Position numbers and translations under genes: made by a program. Source: JAHFUI01 sp041485905 (GTDB taxonomy: Bacteria; Acidobacteriota; Vicinamibacteria; Vicinamibacterales; CAVVIG01). From it: a stretch of 64,000 nucleotides of DNA. The stretch covers positions 70,283 to 134,282 of the forward strand of contig JBGPKK010000001.1 of the NCBI GenBank assembly GCA_041485905.1, given 5' to 3'. This document shows, in pieces, positions 48,544 to 57,540 of the stretch. Position 1 is the first letter of the stretch. Every line of letters starts with the position of its first letter. The notes below the pieces were generated by a model. The model searched no databases and had not been told where the DNA came from. It worked only from the letters and a program-made list of their open reading frames with translations.

Positions 48544-49520
48544 AATCGACGCTTCGCTCTTTCGATCTCGCCCACCTGGCGCACGTCGAGCTGCTCACGC
48601 CGAAGCCGGCGGACAGTCTCCGGTTTTTTACTGACGTCCTCGGCATGACCGAGAGCGGCCGGCAGGGCGACTCCGTCTATCTGCGCGGCTGGGACGACTA
48701 CGAGCGCCATACGCTGAAGCTGACCGCATCAAAGGTCGCGGGCATGGGGCACATGGCATTTCGCGCGACGAGCCCCGAGGCGCTCGAGCGGCGCGTCGCG
48801 ATCGTCGAGGCGTCCGGCCTGGGCAAGGGATGGACCGACGGAGACCTCGGACACGGACCCGCCTATGCGTTCACGACGACCGACGATCACAACATGGAAA
48901 TCTATTACGAAACCGAGTGGTACGCGCCGCCGCCCGAGCTGAAGCCGTCGCTGAAAAATCAGGCACAGCGGTTTCCGGCACGCGGGATCAACGTCCGCCG
49001 GATCGACCATCTCAACCTGTTGACCTCCGACGTCGCCGCGCTGCGTCACTTCATGGAAGACGTCGTGGGCATGCGGACCACCGAGATGATCGTGCTCGAC
49101 AACAAACAGGAAGCCGGCGCCTGGATGACGACCAACAACAAGACCTACGATCTCGCGTTCACATCCGATCATTACGGAGCGCGCGGGCGCTTCCACCATC
49201 TCACCTACGCCCTCGACAGCCGCGAGGAGATCCTGCGCGCGGCCGACATTTTCCTGGAGAACGGCGTCTACATCGAGACCGGACCGCACAAGCATGCCGT
49301 GCAGCAGACGTTTTTTCTCTACGTGTACGAGCCCGGCGGCAACCGCGTGGAAGTGGACAGCGCCGGGGCGCGGCTGATGCTGGCCCCCGACTGGCAGCCG
49401 GTCGTGTGGACGGAAACCGAACGGAAAAAAGGTCAGGCGTGGGGACTCAAGACGACCGACAGCTTCCACACGTACGGCACGCCGCCGATCGAGCAGTATT
49501 CGGGGCCTCTCCGCAAGTGA
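48528..49520 (+). CDS. Extradiol (catechol 2,3-) dioxygenase, VOC superfamily
   Basis: 330 residues made of two vicinal-oxygen-chelate modules. Module 1 (about 10..130) begins LAHLAHVELLTPKPADSLRFFTDVLGM. Module 2 (about 150..290) has RRIDHLNLLTSDVAALRHFMEDVVGMRTTE, the iron ligands in RIDH, RFHHLTYALDS and the acid in YVYEPGGNRVEVDS. This matches Fe(II) meta-cleavage dioxygenases of the C23O type. It is the last gene of the esterase operon, consistent with cleaving aromatic rings freed by the esterases. Confidence 0.88.
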   Translation: MVDPVKSTLRSFDLAHLAHVELLTPKPADSLRFFTDVLGMTESGRQGDSVYLRGWDDYERHTLKLTASKVAGMGHMAFRATSPEALERRVAIVEASGLGKGWTDGDLGHGPAYAFTTTDDHNMEIYYETEWYAPPPELKPSLKNQAQRFPARGINVRRIDHLNLLTSDVAALRHFMEDVVGMRTTEMIVLDNKQEAGAWMTTNNKTYDLAFTSDHYGARGRFHHLTYALDSREEILRAADIFLENGVYIETGPHKHAVQQTFFLYVYEPGGNRVEVDSAGARLMLAPDWQPVVWTETERKKGQAWGLKTTDSFHTYGTPPIEQYSGPLRK

Positions 49521-49559
49521 GCGGGCGGCTTTGCCTCATGGACGCCGTCCAATCCTCCA

Positions 49560-50156
49560 CTACTGATTGAGCACCGCGGTCAGTTTGTCCTGCAGTGCCG
49601 CCTCGAAATCAACGATCGGACCATTCAGGAAGACGGCCGGTGGCAGCCGGCTCGTCCAGGTTGTACCCCGCGGATAGACCGCCGCCACGTCCCACAACGC
49701 GCCGGCCTGCTCGCAGCAGTCGGGGTGGGGCTGCGGTTCCCGGGCATCCGCCACCATCTGCTTTCCGAGGAGGTGGTTGTCGTCCCAGAACTGACGGACC
49801 CGAGAGTCAGACAGCCGCGCCAGAACTGGTGTGAATGGCTTGAACCAGTCCGTCGGCAGCATGGGCTCCCAGATCGCGAAGACGGTGACGGGCGCGCTGG
49901 GGTGCTTGCTCAGGATCCGTTCGACTGCGGAGGCCCCCCGCAGACACGTCGTTCAGGTAGGCGACAATAACACGACGAGGCGAACGCGATCCGCTGCGCG
50001 GTTGAACTCCGCTTTGAGGCTGAACGACTCCGGGGCGAGCGTCGCGAGTTGTGGCTGGCCCGCTGGCGTCGCGTGACCCCCGACGTCATACCAACCCGCA
50101 AGCGCCACGAGCAGCACCGGAACGCCGATGACGACGGCTTTTCGACGGTTAGTCAC
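49560..50156 (-). CDS. Membrane-anchored thioredoxin-like predicted selenoprotein (Sec68)
   Basis: 198 residues if the in-frame TGA at 49953..49955 is selenocysteine. GTG 50156 follows the MerT-like stop by nine bases with AGGAT upstream. An N-terminal membrane anchor (AVVIGVPVLLVALAGWY) precedes RVRLVVLLSPT-[U]-TTCLRGASAVERIL: a beta strand ending in U-x-x-C, the redox motif of thioredoxin-like proteins with Sec in place of the first Cys. The frame continues to PVTVFAIWEPM, FWDDNHLLGKQM and AVFLNGP without decay. A hairpin follows the TGA. A vicinal Cys pair (PDCCEQ) lies further on. Pairing with a MerT-like protein suggests a role in thiol-metal handling. The nonsense-mutation alternative is unlikely given the exact position. 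Confidence 0.8.
49925..49955 (-). promoter_or_regulatory. Sec UGA codon and candidate SECIS hairpin in the thioredoxin-like gene
   Basis: The TGA is at 49955..49953. Downstream in the mRNA, CTGCGG and CCGCAG pair perfectly (six pairs, 49943..49925) around the loop GGGGCCT. The loop starts about 16 nt after the UGA and begins with GG, as in known bacterial SECIS elements. Judged by eye, not by folding software. Confidence 0.7.
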
Positions 50157-50165
50157 GGCGCCATC

Positions 50166-50489
50166 CTAACCCAACCAGTCGGCGAGCAGGCTCGGGAGTA
50201 ATTGCGGAAGCAGCAGCACCACCGCGACGACAATTGCACACCCCCACAGGATCACGACGTGTGTTGTGCTCCGGCGCTCGCAGCTCGGCGGGCGCCGATA
50301 GACTTGCATGAATCCGACACCCAGAAGCACCAGGGAGAGGCCGATCAACCACGGGCGGAATGGGGCGATCACGGCGCCGAGGCCCGCCGCTCCCACGGCA
50401 CCGGCGAAACCGAGCGGCAGACAACACACCAAGGTCGATAACACGCCGAGCACCGCGCCGATGGGGGTGACGCGCTCCGACAGTCTCAC
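50166..50489 (-). CDS. MerT-like small membrane transporter
   Basis: 107 residues with three membrane helices. The first (PIGAVLGVLSTLVCCLPLGFAGAVG) carries the vicinal Cys pair by which MerT takes up Hg(II). A cytoplasmic loop has PPSCERR, and two more helices follow (PWLIGLSLVLLGVGFMQVY and VVILWGCAIVVAVVLLL). No merR, merA or merP lies nearby; the partner is the selenoprotein nine bases downstream. Transport of another soft metal or thiol exchange is possible. Confidence 0.78.
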   Translation of the reverse strand: MRLSERVTPIGAVLGVLSTLVCCLPLGFAGAVGAAGLGAVIAPFRPWLIGLSLVLLGVGFMQVYRRPPSCERRSTTHVVILWGCAIVVAVVLLLPQLLPSLLADWLG

Positions 50490-50501
50490 CAGCCGCTCAC
50501 T

Positions 50502-51887
50502 TTAATCTTTTTTTCGCGTGGTTGGATCGCTGGCCGATGCGATCGGCGAGGCCTCTCTGGCACGCGTCGGGAGCTGCGGGAGCGCGGAGCTCAGAGACGG
50601 CGAAAGCAGTCCAGTCTTCACATAGCTGATCAGCTTCTCGCGCGTGTCGATGATATCGAGGTTCCGCATCGTCAATTGACCGATGCGATCCTGCGGTGTG
50701 AACGCCGACTCGCCCTTCTCCATCGTCAGCCGCTCGGGCTTGTACGTGAGATTCGGGCTGCGGGTGTCGAGGATCGAGTAATCGTTGCCGCGGCGCAGTT
50801 CGAGCGTCACCTCGCCCGTGATCATCCGAGCCACCCACCGCTGCGCGGTGTCGCGCAGCATCATCGCCTGCGGATCGAACCAGCGGCCCTGATAGAGCAA
50901 GCGGCCCAGGCGGCGCCCGTTGTCTCGATATTGCTCGATGGTGTCCTCGTTGTGAATGCCGGTGAGCAGACGCTCGTAGGCCGCGAACAGCAGCGCCATC
51001 CCCGGCGCCTCGTAAATGCCGCGGCTCTTGGCTTCGATGATCCGGTTTTCGATCTGATCGCTCATGCCGATGCCGTGGCGTCCACCGATGGCGTTCGCGT
51101 CCAGCATGAGCTGCACCGGATCCTGATAGGACGTCGCGTTCAACCGGACCGGTTGCCCTTCGTCGAAGCCGATCGTGACGGCTTCGGGCCCAATCGCCGT
51201 TTCCTGTCGCCAGAACGGCACGCCCATAATCGGCTCGACGATCGTGATTCCGGTGTCGAGGCGCTCCAGATCCTTCGCCTCATGCGTCGCCCCGAGGATG
51301 TTCGAGTCGGTCGAGTAGGCTTTTTCGGCGCTCATTCGATAGGCGAAGCCGGCCCGCCGCATGTACTCGGACATCTCCTTCCGCCCGCCCAGTTCGTCGA
51401 TGAAGGTCTGATCGAGCCACGGCTTGTAGATCCGGAGATGAGGATTCGCCAGCAGACCGTATCGATAGAAGCGCTCGATATCGTTGCCTTTGAACGTGCT
51501 GCCGTCGCCCCAGATGTGGACGTCGTCTTCCCTCATGGCGATGACGAGCATGGTGCCGGTCACGGCGCGGCCGAGCGGCGTCGTGTTGAAGTACGGGACG
51601 CCGGCCGTTGAGATGTGGAATGCCCCACACTGGAGCGCGGCGAGCCCCTCGGACACCAAGAGGCTCCGGCAATCGATAAGCCGCGCTTTCTCCGCGCCAT
51701 ATTGCAGGGCCCGGCGCGGGATCTCGTCGTAGTCCGTTTCGTCGGGCTGGCCTAGATTGGCCGTGTAGGCGTACGGAATTGCGCCTTTCGCGCGCATCCA
51801 GTGCAGAGCGGCGCTGGTATCGAGCCCGCCGGAGAACGCGATGCCGACCTTCTGGCCGGCGGGAATACTCGAAAGGATAGTGGCCAT
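50502..51887 (-). CDS. argG: Argininosuccinate synthase
   Basis: 461 residues from ATG 51887. It joins citrulline and aspartate with ATP in arginine synthesis. GIAFSGGLDTSAALHWMRAKG is the N-type ATP pyrophosphatase loop; YTANLGQPDETDYDEIPRRA, GDGSTFKGNDIERFYRYG and YSTDSNILGATHEAKDLE follow. The length and KGNDIERF pattern fit the long (type 2, E. coli-like) ArgG rather than the 400-residue form. The last 25 residues are Ser/Ala-rich. It ends 12 nt before the MerT-like gene, so possibly co-transcribed with it. Confidence 0.95.
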   Translation of the reverse strand: MATILSSIPAGQKVGIAFSGGLDTSAALHWMRAKGAIPYAYTANLGQPDETDYDEIPRRALQYGAEKARLIDCRSLLVSEGLAALQCGAFHISTAGVPYFNTTPLGRAVTGTMLVIAMREDDVHIWGDGSTFKGNDIERFYRYGLLANPHLRIYKPWLDQTFIDELGGRKEMSEYMRRAGFAYRMSAEKAYSTDSNILGATHEAKDLERLDTGITIVEPIMGVPFWRQETAIGPEAVTIGFDEGQPVRLNATSYQDPVQLMLDANAIGGRHGIGMSDQIENRIIEAKSRGIYEAPGMALLFAAYERLLTGIHNEDTIEQYRDNGRRLGRLLYQGRWFDPQAMMLRDTAQRWVARMITGEVTLELRRGNDYSILDTRSPNLTYKPERLTMEKGESAFTPQDRIGQLTMRNLDIIDTREKLISYVKTGLLSPSLSSALPQLPTRAREASPIASASDPTTRKKD

Positions 51888-51919
51888 CTCACGCGCGGGA
51901 AGCGGGTCGGGCCCCGCTT

Positions 51920-52453
51920 TTACGGAATGAATGTGAACTTCGCCTGGCCGGAGATGGTGTTGGCCCAGCCGAGGAGAGAACCGCCGCGCGGCCGCGTTCT
52001 CGCGCTGATGCGCACGTAGTAATCGCGGCTCGAGTCGAGCTTCGACGTCTGGCACAGCGGCAGCCGACTCGACGTCGTCAACCATCGTTTGACCACCGAG
52101 GCGTCTTCGGTGACCGACGCTTCGTCGACGCGGCCGTCAATCGTGCGCGAGAGACTGTGACGTCTGGTCAGGTTGTCGTACTGGTCGGTCGCGGTGACGA
52201 CCGCGGTGCAGATCGTCGGGTCGACCCAGACCGGAACGACCATGCGCAGCTCGATATCGTAGGTGAACGACGTCCGCAGCCCGCTCGCAATCGTTTCACG
52301 CACTTCGTCGGTGAACGCGTCGGCAAGCTCGAATGAGACAACCACCTTGTCGCCGCTCACGATGGGCACGATCCGCAGGCTCTCGGCGGCTCGGGCAACG
52401 GCGCCCGCTGCCAGGAGTCCGATCATGCACCAGATGCACAGTCTGCGGTTCAT
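51920..52453 (-). CDS. DUF4390-like secreted protein
   Basis: 177 residues with a signal peptide ending near VARA. The mature part (VSFELADAFTDEVRETIASGLRTSFTYDIELR, WLTTSSRLPLCQTSKLDSSRDYYVRISART) matches the DUF4390 pattern, a periplasmic beta protein in many Gram-negative bacteria, often beside two-component genes. Function unknown. Confidence 0.75.
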   Translation of the reverse strand: MNRRLCIWCMIGLLAAGAVARAAESLRIVPIVSGDKVVVSFELADAFTDEVRETIASGLRTSFTYDIELRMVVPVWVDPTICTAVVTATDQYDNLTRRHSLSRTIDGRVDEASVTEDASVVKRWLTTSSRLPLCQTSKLDSSRDYYVRISARTRPRGGSLLGWANTISGQAKFTFIP

Positions 52454-52474
52454 CGCGGCCCTATCTTAGTACGC

Positions 52475-53068
52475 TTAGTACCGAATCGCCAGCGCCATAT
52501 TGGCGCGCCAGAAAGAGAGTTGCTCCGGCTCAAAGCTGAACCCGCGCTCCTGCCCGGTGCCAACGCTGCGGAAGCACCGGATGTCCCAGTTGAGCCCAAT
52601 CCGCGGCGACAGAAATCCGGTCACCCCGCCGCAGACATCCATCGCCGGGAGCGTACTCAACACCTGCAAACCGGAGCCGCCGTTCGCCGGATCGATGCGC
52701 GCGTGGATAAAGCCCCCGCCGCCAACGAAGTACGGGCGGAGCGTGTATTGCACCAGGCGCCGCGGCAGTGCGATGACGATGTTGCCGGTGACCGTCGTCA
52801 CGCTGCTCCCCGCGACCAGGTGCCGATCGCTTGAGAAGAATCCCGGCGTGTAGCCGACGTCTGCATCGATGCCAAACACCTCGCCGAGCCTCCCCCCGCT
52901 CACGCCAAAGACGATCTTCGGGCTGCCCGCGGCCTCGTCGTAATCGACGAACGTTGTGCTGCCCCCGAAGCTCACACCGAGAAACGGCCTGATCTGCCAT
53001 TCGGCCGACGCCTGCGCCGGCGCAAGCAGGAGCAGCGCGAGCGTCAGCAGTCTGGCTGGCTTGGGCAT
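52475..53068 (-). CDS. Outer-membrane beta-barrel protein
   Basis: 197 residues from ATG 53068, ten bases after the stop of the preceding gene. A signal peptide (LLTLALLLLAPAQASA) precedes alternating strands ending in aromatic residues: WQIRPFLGVSFGGSTTF, IDADVGYTPGFF, LRPYFVGGGGFIHARI, IGLNWDIRCFR and NMALAIRY. The terminal Tyr fits an outer-membrane barrel of the OmpW/OprF-like size. Role unknown. Confidence 0.75.
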   Translation of the reverse strand: MPKPARLLTLALLLLAPAQASAEWQIRPFLGVSFGGSTTFVDYDEAAGSPKIVFGVSGGRLGEVFGIDADVGYTPGFFSSDRHLVAGSSVTTVTGNIVIALPRRLVQYTLRPYFVGGGGFIHARIDPANGGSGLQVLSTLPAMDVCGGVTGFLSPRIGLNWDIRCFRSVGTGQERGFSFEPEQLSFWRANMALAIRY

Positions 53069-53078
53069 CGCGGCGCGT

Positions 53079-54137
53079 CTACCGGACAAACAGCCCCAGA
53101 AACAACCGCCCGAACGGCGACACGGTCAAATCGCCCGCTGACAGCGCGAACGGCTTCGCGAGGCCGGTGCTGTTCGCCAGCAGGATCAGCGTGAGCCCGC
53201 GCGTCGGCACGGTCACCACGAGCGACGAAGAACCGTTGTCGCCGACGCCGAACTGCCAGACCACTGTCTCGCCGTTATAGCTCTGCACGAACCAGCCGAG
53301 ACCGTGCGGCAGCCGCTGGCCGTCGCGGTCGATCGGCGCCTGCCAGGCGAGCGCCAGCGTTTCAGCGCGCAGCAGGACGCCGTTCCTGAGCGCCAATTGG
53401 AACTGCGCGAGATCCCGCACCGTGGAGATCAGGCCGGTGGCCGGCGTGATCGTCGTCGCCGTGTATTGCGACGGGGACGCACGCCGCTGCGAATCCACGG
53501 CATACGGGGTCGCGAGCCGATCGAGGACCTTCGTATACCGTTCGACCGCCGGCGCATCGGGGATGCCTTCCGTGAGCGACTCCGGATGAATGATGTCGGG
53601 ACCGGGCACCGAGTCGGTCATCGCCAGGCGAACGAGCAGGTTCGCAAGCGTTTCGCGGTACGAGTCTCCCGTGCACGCTCTGACCGCGGCTTTCAGTGGA
53701 TCGAGCCGCTCTGGACGGTACGTGAAGACGGGTGCGTCCGCCGGGCCGGAGGTGTGACTGAGAAGTTGTCGCAGCGTCGCATTCGGCTCGAGGCTCGAGG
53801 GTTTGTACTGCCCGATGCGGTCGTCGAGCGACAGGCGTCCTTCCTCGACGCAGCGCAGCACCAGCGACGCCGTAAACATCTGCGTCAGGCCATCGAGATG
53901 GAAGGGCGTGTCGGTCCTGGTCGCGATCGACCGCTCGATGTCCTGCCGGCCGAACGCGCGCTCCCAGACGATGTCGTTGTTGCCGACGATGGCGGCGGCC
54001 AGACCGGGAATGCCCGCCTGCGTGCGCAGCGATTCGACGTAGTCCCTGAAGCGATCGAGGAGCAGGTCGTCGGCGCGCAAGGGCAGCGCGGCCAACAGCG
54101 ACACGGCGATCATCAGGACCAGAACAGCGCGGCGCAT
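53079..54137 (-). CDS. Serine-hydrolase (beta-lactamase-fold) protein lacking the catalytic motif
   Basis: 352 residues with a signal peptide. The fold of class C beta-lactamase/esterase relatives is clear: FRDYVESLRTQAGIPGLAAAIVGNNDIVWERAFGRQD, FTASLVLRCVEEGRLSLDDRIGQY, LRQLLSHTSG and TGLISTVRDLAQFQLALRNGVLL. The SxxK motif expected just before FTASL reads GLTQ (DGLTQMFTAS), so both Ser and Lys are gone. It should not acylate substrates; a binding or scaffold role is likely. It precedes the outer-membrane barrel gene by 10 nt. Confidence 0.85.
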   Translation of the reverse strand: MRRAVLVLMIAVSLLAALPLRADDLLLDRFRDYVESLRTQAGIPGLAAAIVGNNDIVWERAFGRQDIERSIATRTDTPFHLDGLTQMFTASLVLRCVEEGRLSLDDRIGQYKPSSLEPNATLRQLLSHTSGPADAPVFTYRPERLDPLKAAVRACTGDSYRETLANLLVRLAMTDSVPGPDIIHPESLTEGIPDAPAVERYTKVLDRLATPYAVDSQRRASPSQYTATTITPATGLISTVRDLAQFQLALRNGVLLRAETLALAWQAPIDRDGQRLPHGLGWFVQSYNGETVVWQFGVGDNGSSSLVVTVPTRGLTLILLANSTGLAKPFALSAGDLTVSPFGRLFLGLFVR

Positions 54138-54188
54138 GGGGATACAAAGTCATCATAGACCGCCGGGGCCGGGGCCGCCGTCAAGAAA

Positions 54189-54959
54189 TCAGAAGGACTT
54201 CCCGAGACGGGCCTGCAGCGTGTCTCGGTATCCCCGGCTCAGGGTCAGGCGGGTGCCACTGCGCAGCAGGACGACATGCTCGCCGCCAAACGACGATCGC
54301 AGCTCCTGAATGCGGTCCACGTTCACAATAGTGCACCGATGAATCCGGACGAATTGGTGCGGATCCAGATCGGATTCGAGTTGGTTCATCGTCTCCCGGA
54401 GCAGATGCGACTGGGGGCCGACATGGAGGCACACGTAGTTGCCGGCCGCCTCGCACCAGTCGATGTCGGCGGTGCGGACGAAGTACACGCGGCCGCTCGA
54501 TTTGACGACGAGGCGATCCGCGCTGGCGTCGCGCCTGCGAATGTCTGGCAGCCAGGCGAGAAGCTGCCGTCCGAGCGTGGTCGCCTGGCGCTGGGCCAGT
54601 TGATCCCGCGCGTGGGACAGCGCCGACTTGAAGCGCTGGGCGCTGAACGGCTTGAGCAGGTAGTCGAGCGCGTGGATCTCGAAGGCGCGCAGCGCGTACT
54701 GGTCGAAGGCCGTCACGAACACGACGGCCGGCATCCGGTCCGGCCCGAGCGCGCGCGCCAGCTCGAACCCGTCCATCTCGGGCATCTGGACATCCAGAAA
54801 GATCAGATCCGGCGCGGTGTCCGCGATGGCAGAGACCGCCTGCTGCCCGCTGACACATTCGCCCACAACCTCGATGTCGGGCTCCTCGCCCAGCAGCGCC
54901 AGCACGCGCGCCCGCGCTACCGGCTCGTCGTCAACGATGAGCGTGCGAATTTTCGTCAT
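54189..54959 (-). CDS. LytTR-family response regulator
   Basis: 256 residues. Receiver domain (1..120): RTLIVDDEPVARARVLALL, phospho-acceptor Asp in DLIFLDVQMPEMDGFELA, VVFVTAFDQYALRAFEIHALDYLLKPF. LytTR DNA-binding domain (about 150..250): DRLVVKSSGRVYFVRTADIDWCEAAGNYVCLHVG, FVRIHRCTIVNVDRIQEL. Its start overlaps the kinase stop by four bases. Confidence 0.93.
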   Translation of the reverse strand: MTKIRTLIVDDEPVARARVLALLGEEPDIEVVGECVSGQQAVSAIADTAPDLIFLDVQMPEMDGFELARALGPDRMPAVVFVTAFDQYALRAFEIHALDYLLKPFSAQRFKSALSHARDQLAQRQATTLGRQLLAWLPDIRRRDASADRLVVKSSGRVYFVRTADIDWCEAAGNYVCLHVGPQSHLLRETMNQLESDLDPHQFVRIHRCTIVNVDRIQELRSSFGGEHVVLLRSGTRLTLSRGYRDTLQARLGKSF

Positions 54960-56098
54960 GCGACACCCGCGTGTAGGACCTCGACGCGCCCCGCGGGCGC
55001 GTCAACCTCGAAGGGGATGCTCACGGTCACACAGAAGCCGTCGTCGAGATTGGAGAATGCGAATTGGTGCGTCGACGGGTACAGATGATCCAGGCGCGCA
55101 CGCGTGTTGCCGAGGCCGACGCCGCGGTTGAGCGCCATCAGACGATCGGGCGGCAGACCGTTGCCGCTGTCGCGAATCTCGATCCGCAAGCGCCGGCCTT
55201 CGCGGGCGGCGTGGATGGCGATCCAGCCGGGACGTGCGTGGGGCGCGATCCCGTGACGGATTGCGTTTTCCACGAGCGGCTGCAGCAGAAGGTTCGGCAC
55301 CCGGGCGTCGAGGGTCTCGAAGTCGATGTGCATGGCGATACTCAGGCGGCTCTCGAAGCGCGTTTGCTCGATCTCGAGGTACTTCTGCAGGACGTCGAGC
55401 TCCTGCTTCAGCGGCACCTGCTGCGGGCCTGAGGTGTCGAGCGTCATCCGAAGCAGATCGCCCAATCGATCGATCATGAGGTCCGCGGCATTCACGTTCG
55501 TCCGCATCAGGCCGGCGATCGTGTTCAGCGTGTTGAACAGAAAATGGGGGTGGAGCTGCCGTTGCAGCGCCTGCAGCTGCGCCTCGACGAGCCGCGTTTC
55601 GAGATGAGCGGCGGCCAGCGCGCGCGCCTCGGATTCGCGCCGATAGACGAGCGTGTGCGCGAGGCCGACCAGGAAGAGATAGGTCATCAACAGCCAGTCG
55701 AGCTGCGTCAGGTAGTGCACGCGGGCATCGGCCCACCAGCCGGCCGACGAGGCCAGCGGCAAACCAAAGACGAGCATGAGCAGCGCCCGCGTGGCCAGCA
55801 TGGCTGCCGTGTGGACGAAGGAATACGTGAGCGCGCCGGGGACATGGATGAACACCTGAACGCGGAACCGGACGCGCCCGAGTTGATAGCGCTGCGCGAT
55901 GGCCATGATCGTCGGCGCAAGCAGCGCGGGCACATACCAGTACACGAGATTCAGCGCCACGACGCGGATCGCCAGATGCGGCAAGGCGTGCTCGCCGCCG
56001 AGCCGCTGGAGCCAGAACGCCTGGCCCGCTGATGACAACCCGAACGCCGTCGCGATGACGAACAGCGGCCGTGCGGGGACCTTGAGGCGTTCAGCCAT
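54956..56098 (-). CDS. LytS/YehU-type sensor histidine kinase
   Basis: 380 residues. Four or more membrane helices occupy the first 155 residues. The His_kinase domain has ALQRQLHPHFLFNTLNTIAGLM with the phosphorylated His, and the ATPase lobe has VPNLLLQPLVENAIRHGIAPH, IEIRDSGNGLP and GVGLGNTRARLDHLY. It is coupled to the LytTR regulator by an ATGA overlap and forms a two-component system; signal unknown. Confidence 0.93.
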   Translation of the reverse strand: MAERLKVPARPLFVIATAFGLSSAGQAFWLQRLGGEHALPHLAIRVVALNLVYWYVPALLAPTIMAIAQRYQLGRVRFRVQVFIHVPGALTYSFVHTAAMLATRALLMLVFGLPLASSAGWWADARVHYLTQLDWLLMTYLFLVGLAHTLVYRRESEARALAAAHLETRLVEAQLQALQRQLHPHFLFNTLNTIAGLMRTNVNAADLMIDRLGDLLRMTLDTSGPQQVPLKQELDVLQKYLEIEQTRFESRLSIAMHIDFETLDARVPNLLLQPLVENAIRHGIAPHARPGWIAIHAAREGRRLRIEIRDSGNGLPPDRLMALNRGVGLGNTRARLDHLYPSTHQFAFSNLDDGFCVTVSIPFEVDAPAGRVEVLHAGVA

Positions 56099-56403
56099 AG
56101 AGCACTATCGGTTCATCCGAAAGTCCACGTCAAGACCGCCGGCCGCGATGTATCCGCTGCTCGTCACCACCGGACCGCTGCTCGTCCCAGCGAAGGCGCC
56201 GTTGGTGGTCTTTCTCACGGCGATTCGTCCCGGAACGTGGCCGTCTCGGCGCGTCGTTCCACGACATTAGACGCCCCAGGGGAGCCGCAAGTTTTATGGC
56301 GAGCCTGCTCGCCAGGCATTCTTCCCCACCGCCCCACCGTTGGACGCGGACTAAGGGGCGTTCATCCCATTCGTGTTGGCTCCAGTCGACCGTCACCCAC
56401 AAG
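56099..56403. other. Intergenic region between the kinase and the metalloprotease-like gene
   Basis: No gene is convincing here. A perfect 7-bp hairpin GGCGAGC-CT-GCTCGCC at about 56299..56314 is the only structure noted. Divergent promoters for the two-component operon and the metalloprotease-like gene must lie within. Confidence 0.4.
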
Positions 56404-57063
56404 ATGCGCGCTGGGAGGTTCACGATGGTGCTCGCCTCACTCGTGCTCGCTCTGATCAACGTCCCGTCTCCGATCGCCCCACGGCCGCGTGTGCTTGTCA
56501 GAACCAGTTCGCAGGGGCCGATCCGTGGCATCAGGATGGCGGACGTGATCAATGAAGTGCGCGAGATCTGGCGCCCGTATGCCGACATTGATTTCGCGGA
56601 TGCCGACAGCGCGGGCATCTCCGGGTACGACGATGATCTCCTGCTCGTGATCGCGGATCGCCCGCGAACGGATCGGTCGTCGAACCGAGCGGCATTGGGG
56701 TGGATCGAATTCGTCGGCGGTCGACCGGCGAAGACAGTGACGGTGTCAGTGGAAGCGGCGAGAAATCTGATGAGCCGCGGCATGTGGCGAGGACGACGGA
56801 TCGATGAGCTGTCTGTGCCGTTGCAACGCCGATTCATGGCGCAGGCGCTCGGCCGAAGCGCGGCGCACGAAATCGGCCACTACCTGCTGCGGTCCAACGC
56901 GCATGCGCCGGCGGGCCTGATGCGGCCACAAATGACCGCGCCCGAGCTTATGGAGACGGAGCTGGGCCTTTTCCGACTGCAGCCGAGCGAAATTGCCCGA
57001 CTCGAACGCCGGCTGGCTGCTGACGTACCGACCCAACAGCGGCCGGGCGTCGGTGCGGGTTAA
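56404..57063 (+). CDS. Secreted putative zinc metalloprotease
   Basis: 219 residues from ATG 56404 with a signal peptide (MVLASLVLALINVPSPIA). The only motif is LGRSAAHEIGHYLLRSNAHAPAGLM: HExxHxxxxxxH plus a later Met, the metzincin pattern. The rest (REIWRPYADIDFADA, DLLLVIADRP, VTVSVEAARNLM) is not a family I can name. Convergent with bacilliredoxin (4-bp tail overlap). Confidence 0.75.
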   Translation: MRAGRFTMVLASLVLALINVPSPIAPRPRVLVRTSSQGPIRGIRMADVINEVREIWRPYADIDFADADSAGISGYDDDLLLVIADRPRTDRSSNRAALGWIEFVGGRPAKTVTVSVEAARNLMSRGMWRGRRIDELSVPLQRRFMAQALGRSAAHEIGHYLLRSNAHAPAGLMRPQMTAPELMETELGLFRLQPSEIARLERRLAADVPTQQRPGVGAG

Positions 57064-57497
57064 CGGGTGGGTGCCGGGATTCCGCAGAACTTCTCGAACG
57101 CGGTCGTGAGCTCTTCCGCGATCTGGTGGGCATCCCGGTTCTCAATCTGGCTGCGCTCGAGCATGTAGACCAGCTTGCCCTGCTGCAACAGCGCGATCGA
57201 CGGCGACGATGGCGCGTGGCCGGTGAAGTAACCGCGCGCGCGATCGGTCGCCTCGACATCGGCGCCCGCGAAGACGGTGCCGACGACGTCGGGCCGGACC
57301 GGGCGGCCGAGCGCGAGCGCTATTCCTGGTCTCGCTTTACCAGCTGCGCACCCGCACACCGAATTGACGACGATCATGAGGGTGCCGGCGGTACCGGCAA
57401 CGGCGGCATCAACATCCGCGGCGGCGCGCAGCTCGCGCACGCCCAGCCGCGTCAGTTCTTCCCGCATCGGGGCGACGAAAAACTCTGGATAGGGCAT
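57060..57497 (-). CDS. Bacilliredoxin, BrxA/BrxB family
   Basis: 145 residues of thioredoxin-like fold: MPYPEFFVAPMREELTRLGVREL, then IVVNSVCGCAAGKARPGIALAL with the CGC active site, and PSSPSIALLQQGKLVYMLERSQIE. Family members remove bacillithiol from proteins or act as disulfide isomerases. Acidobacteria keep such proteins, which suggests a low-molecular-weight thiol system, though thiol type is not decidable here. Confidence 0.92.
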   Translation of the reverse strand: MPYPEFFVAPMREELTRLGVRELRAAADVDAAVAGTAGTLMIVVNSVCGCAAGKARPGIALALGRPVRPDVVGTVFAGADVEATDRARGYFTGHAPSSPSIALLQQGKLVYMLERSQIENRDAHQIAEELTTAFEKFCGIPAPTR

Positions 57498-57540
57498 GCC
57501 GCTATTGTACGTCGATCAGGCCGATGATGTCGTCGCGCGG

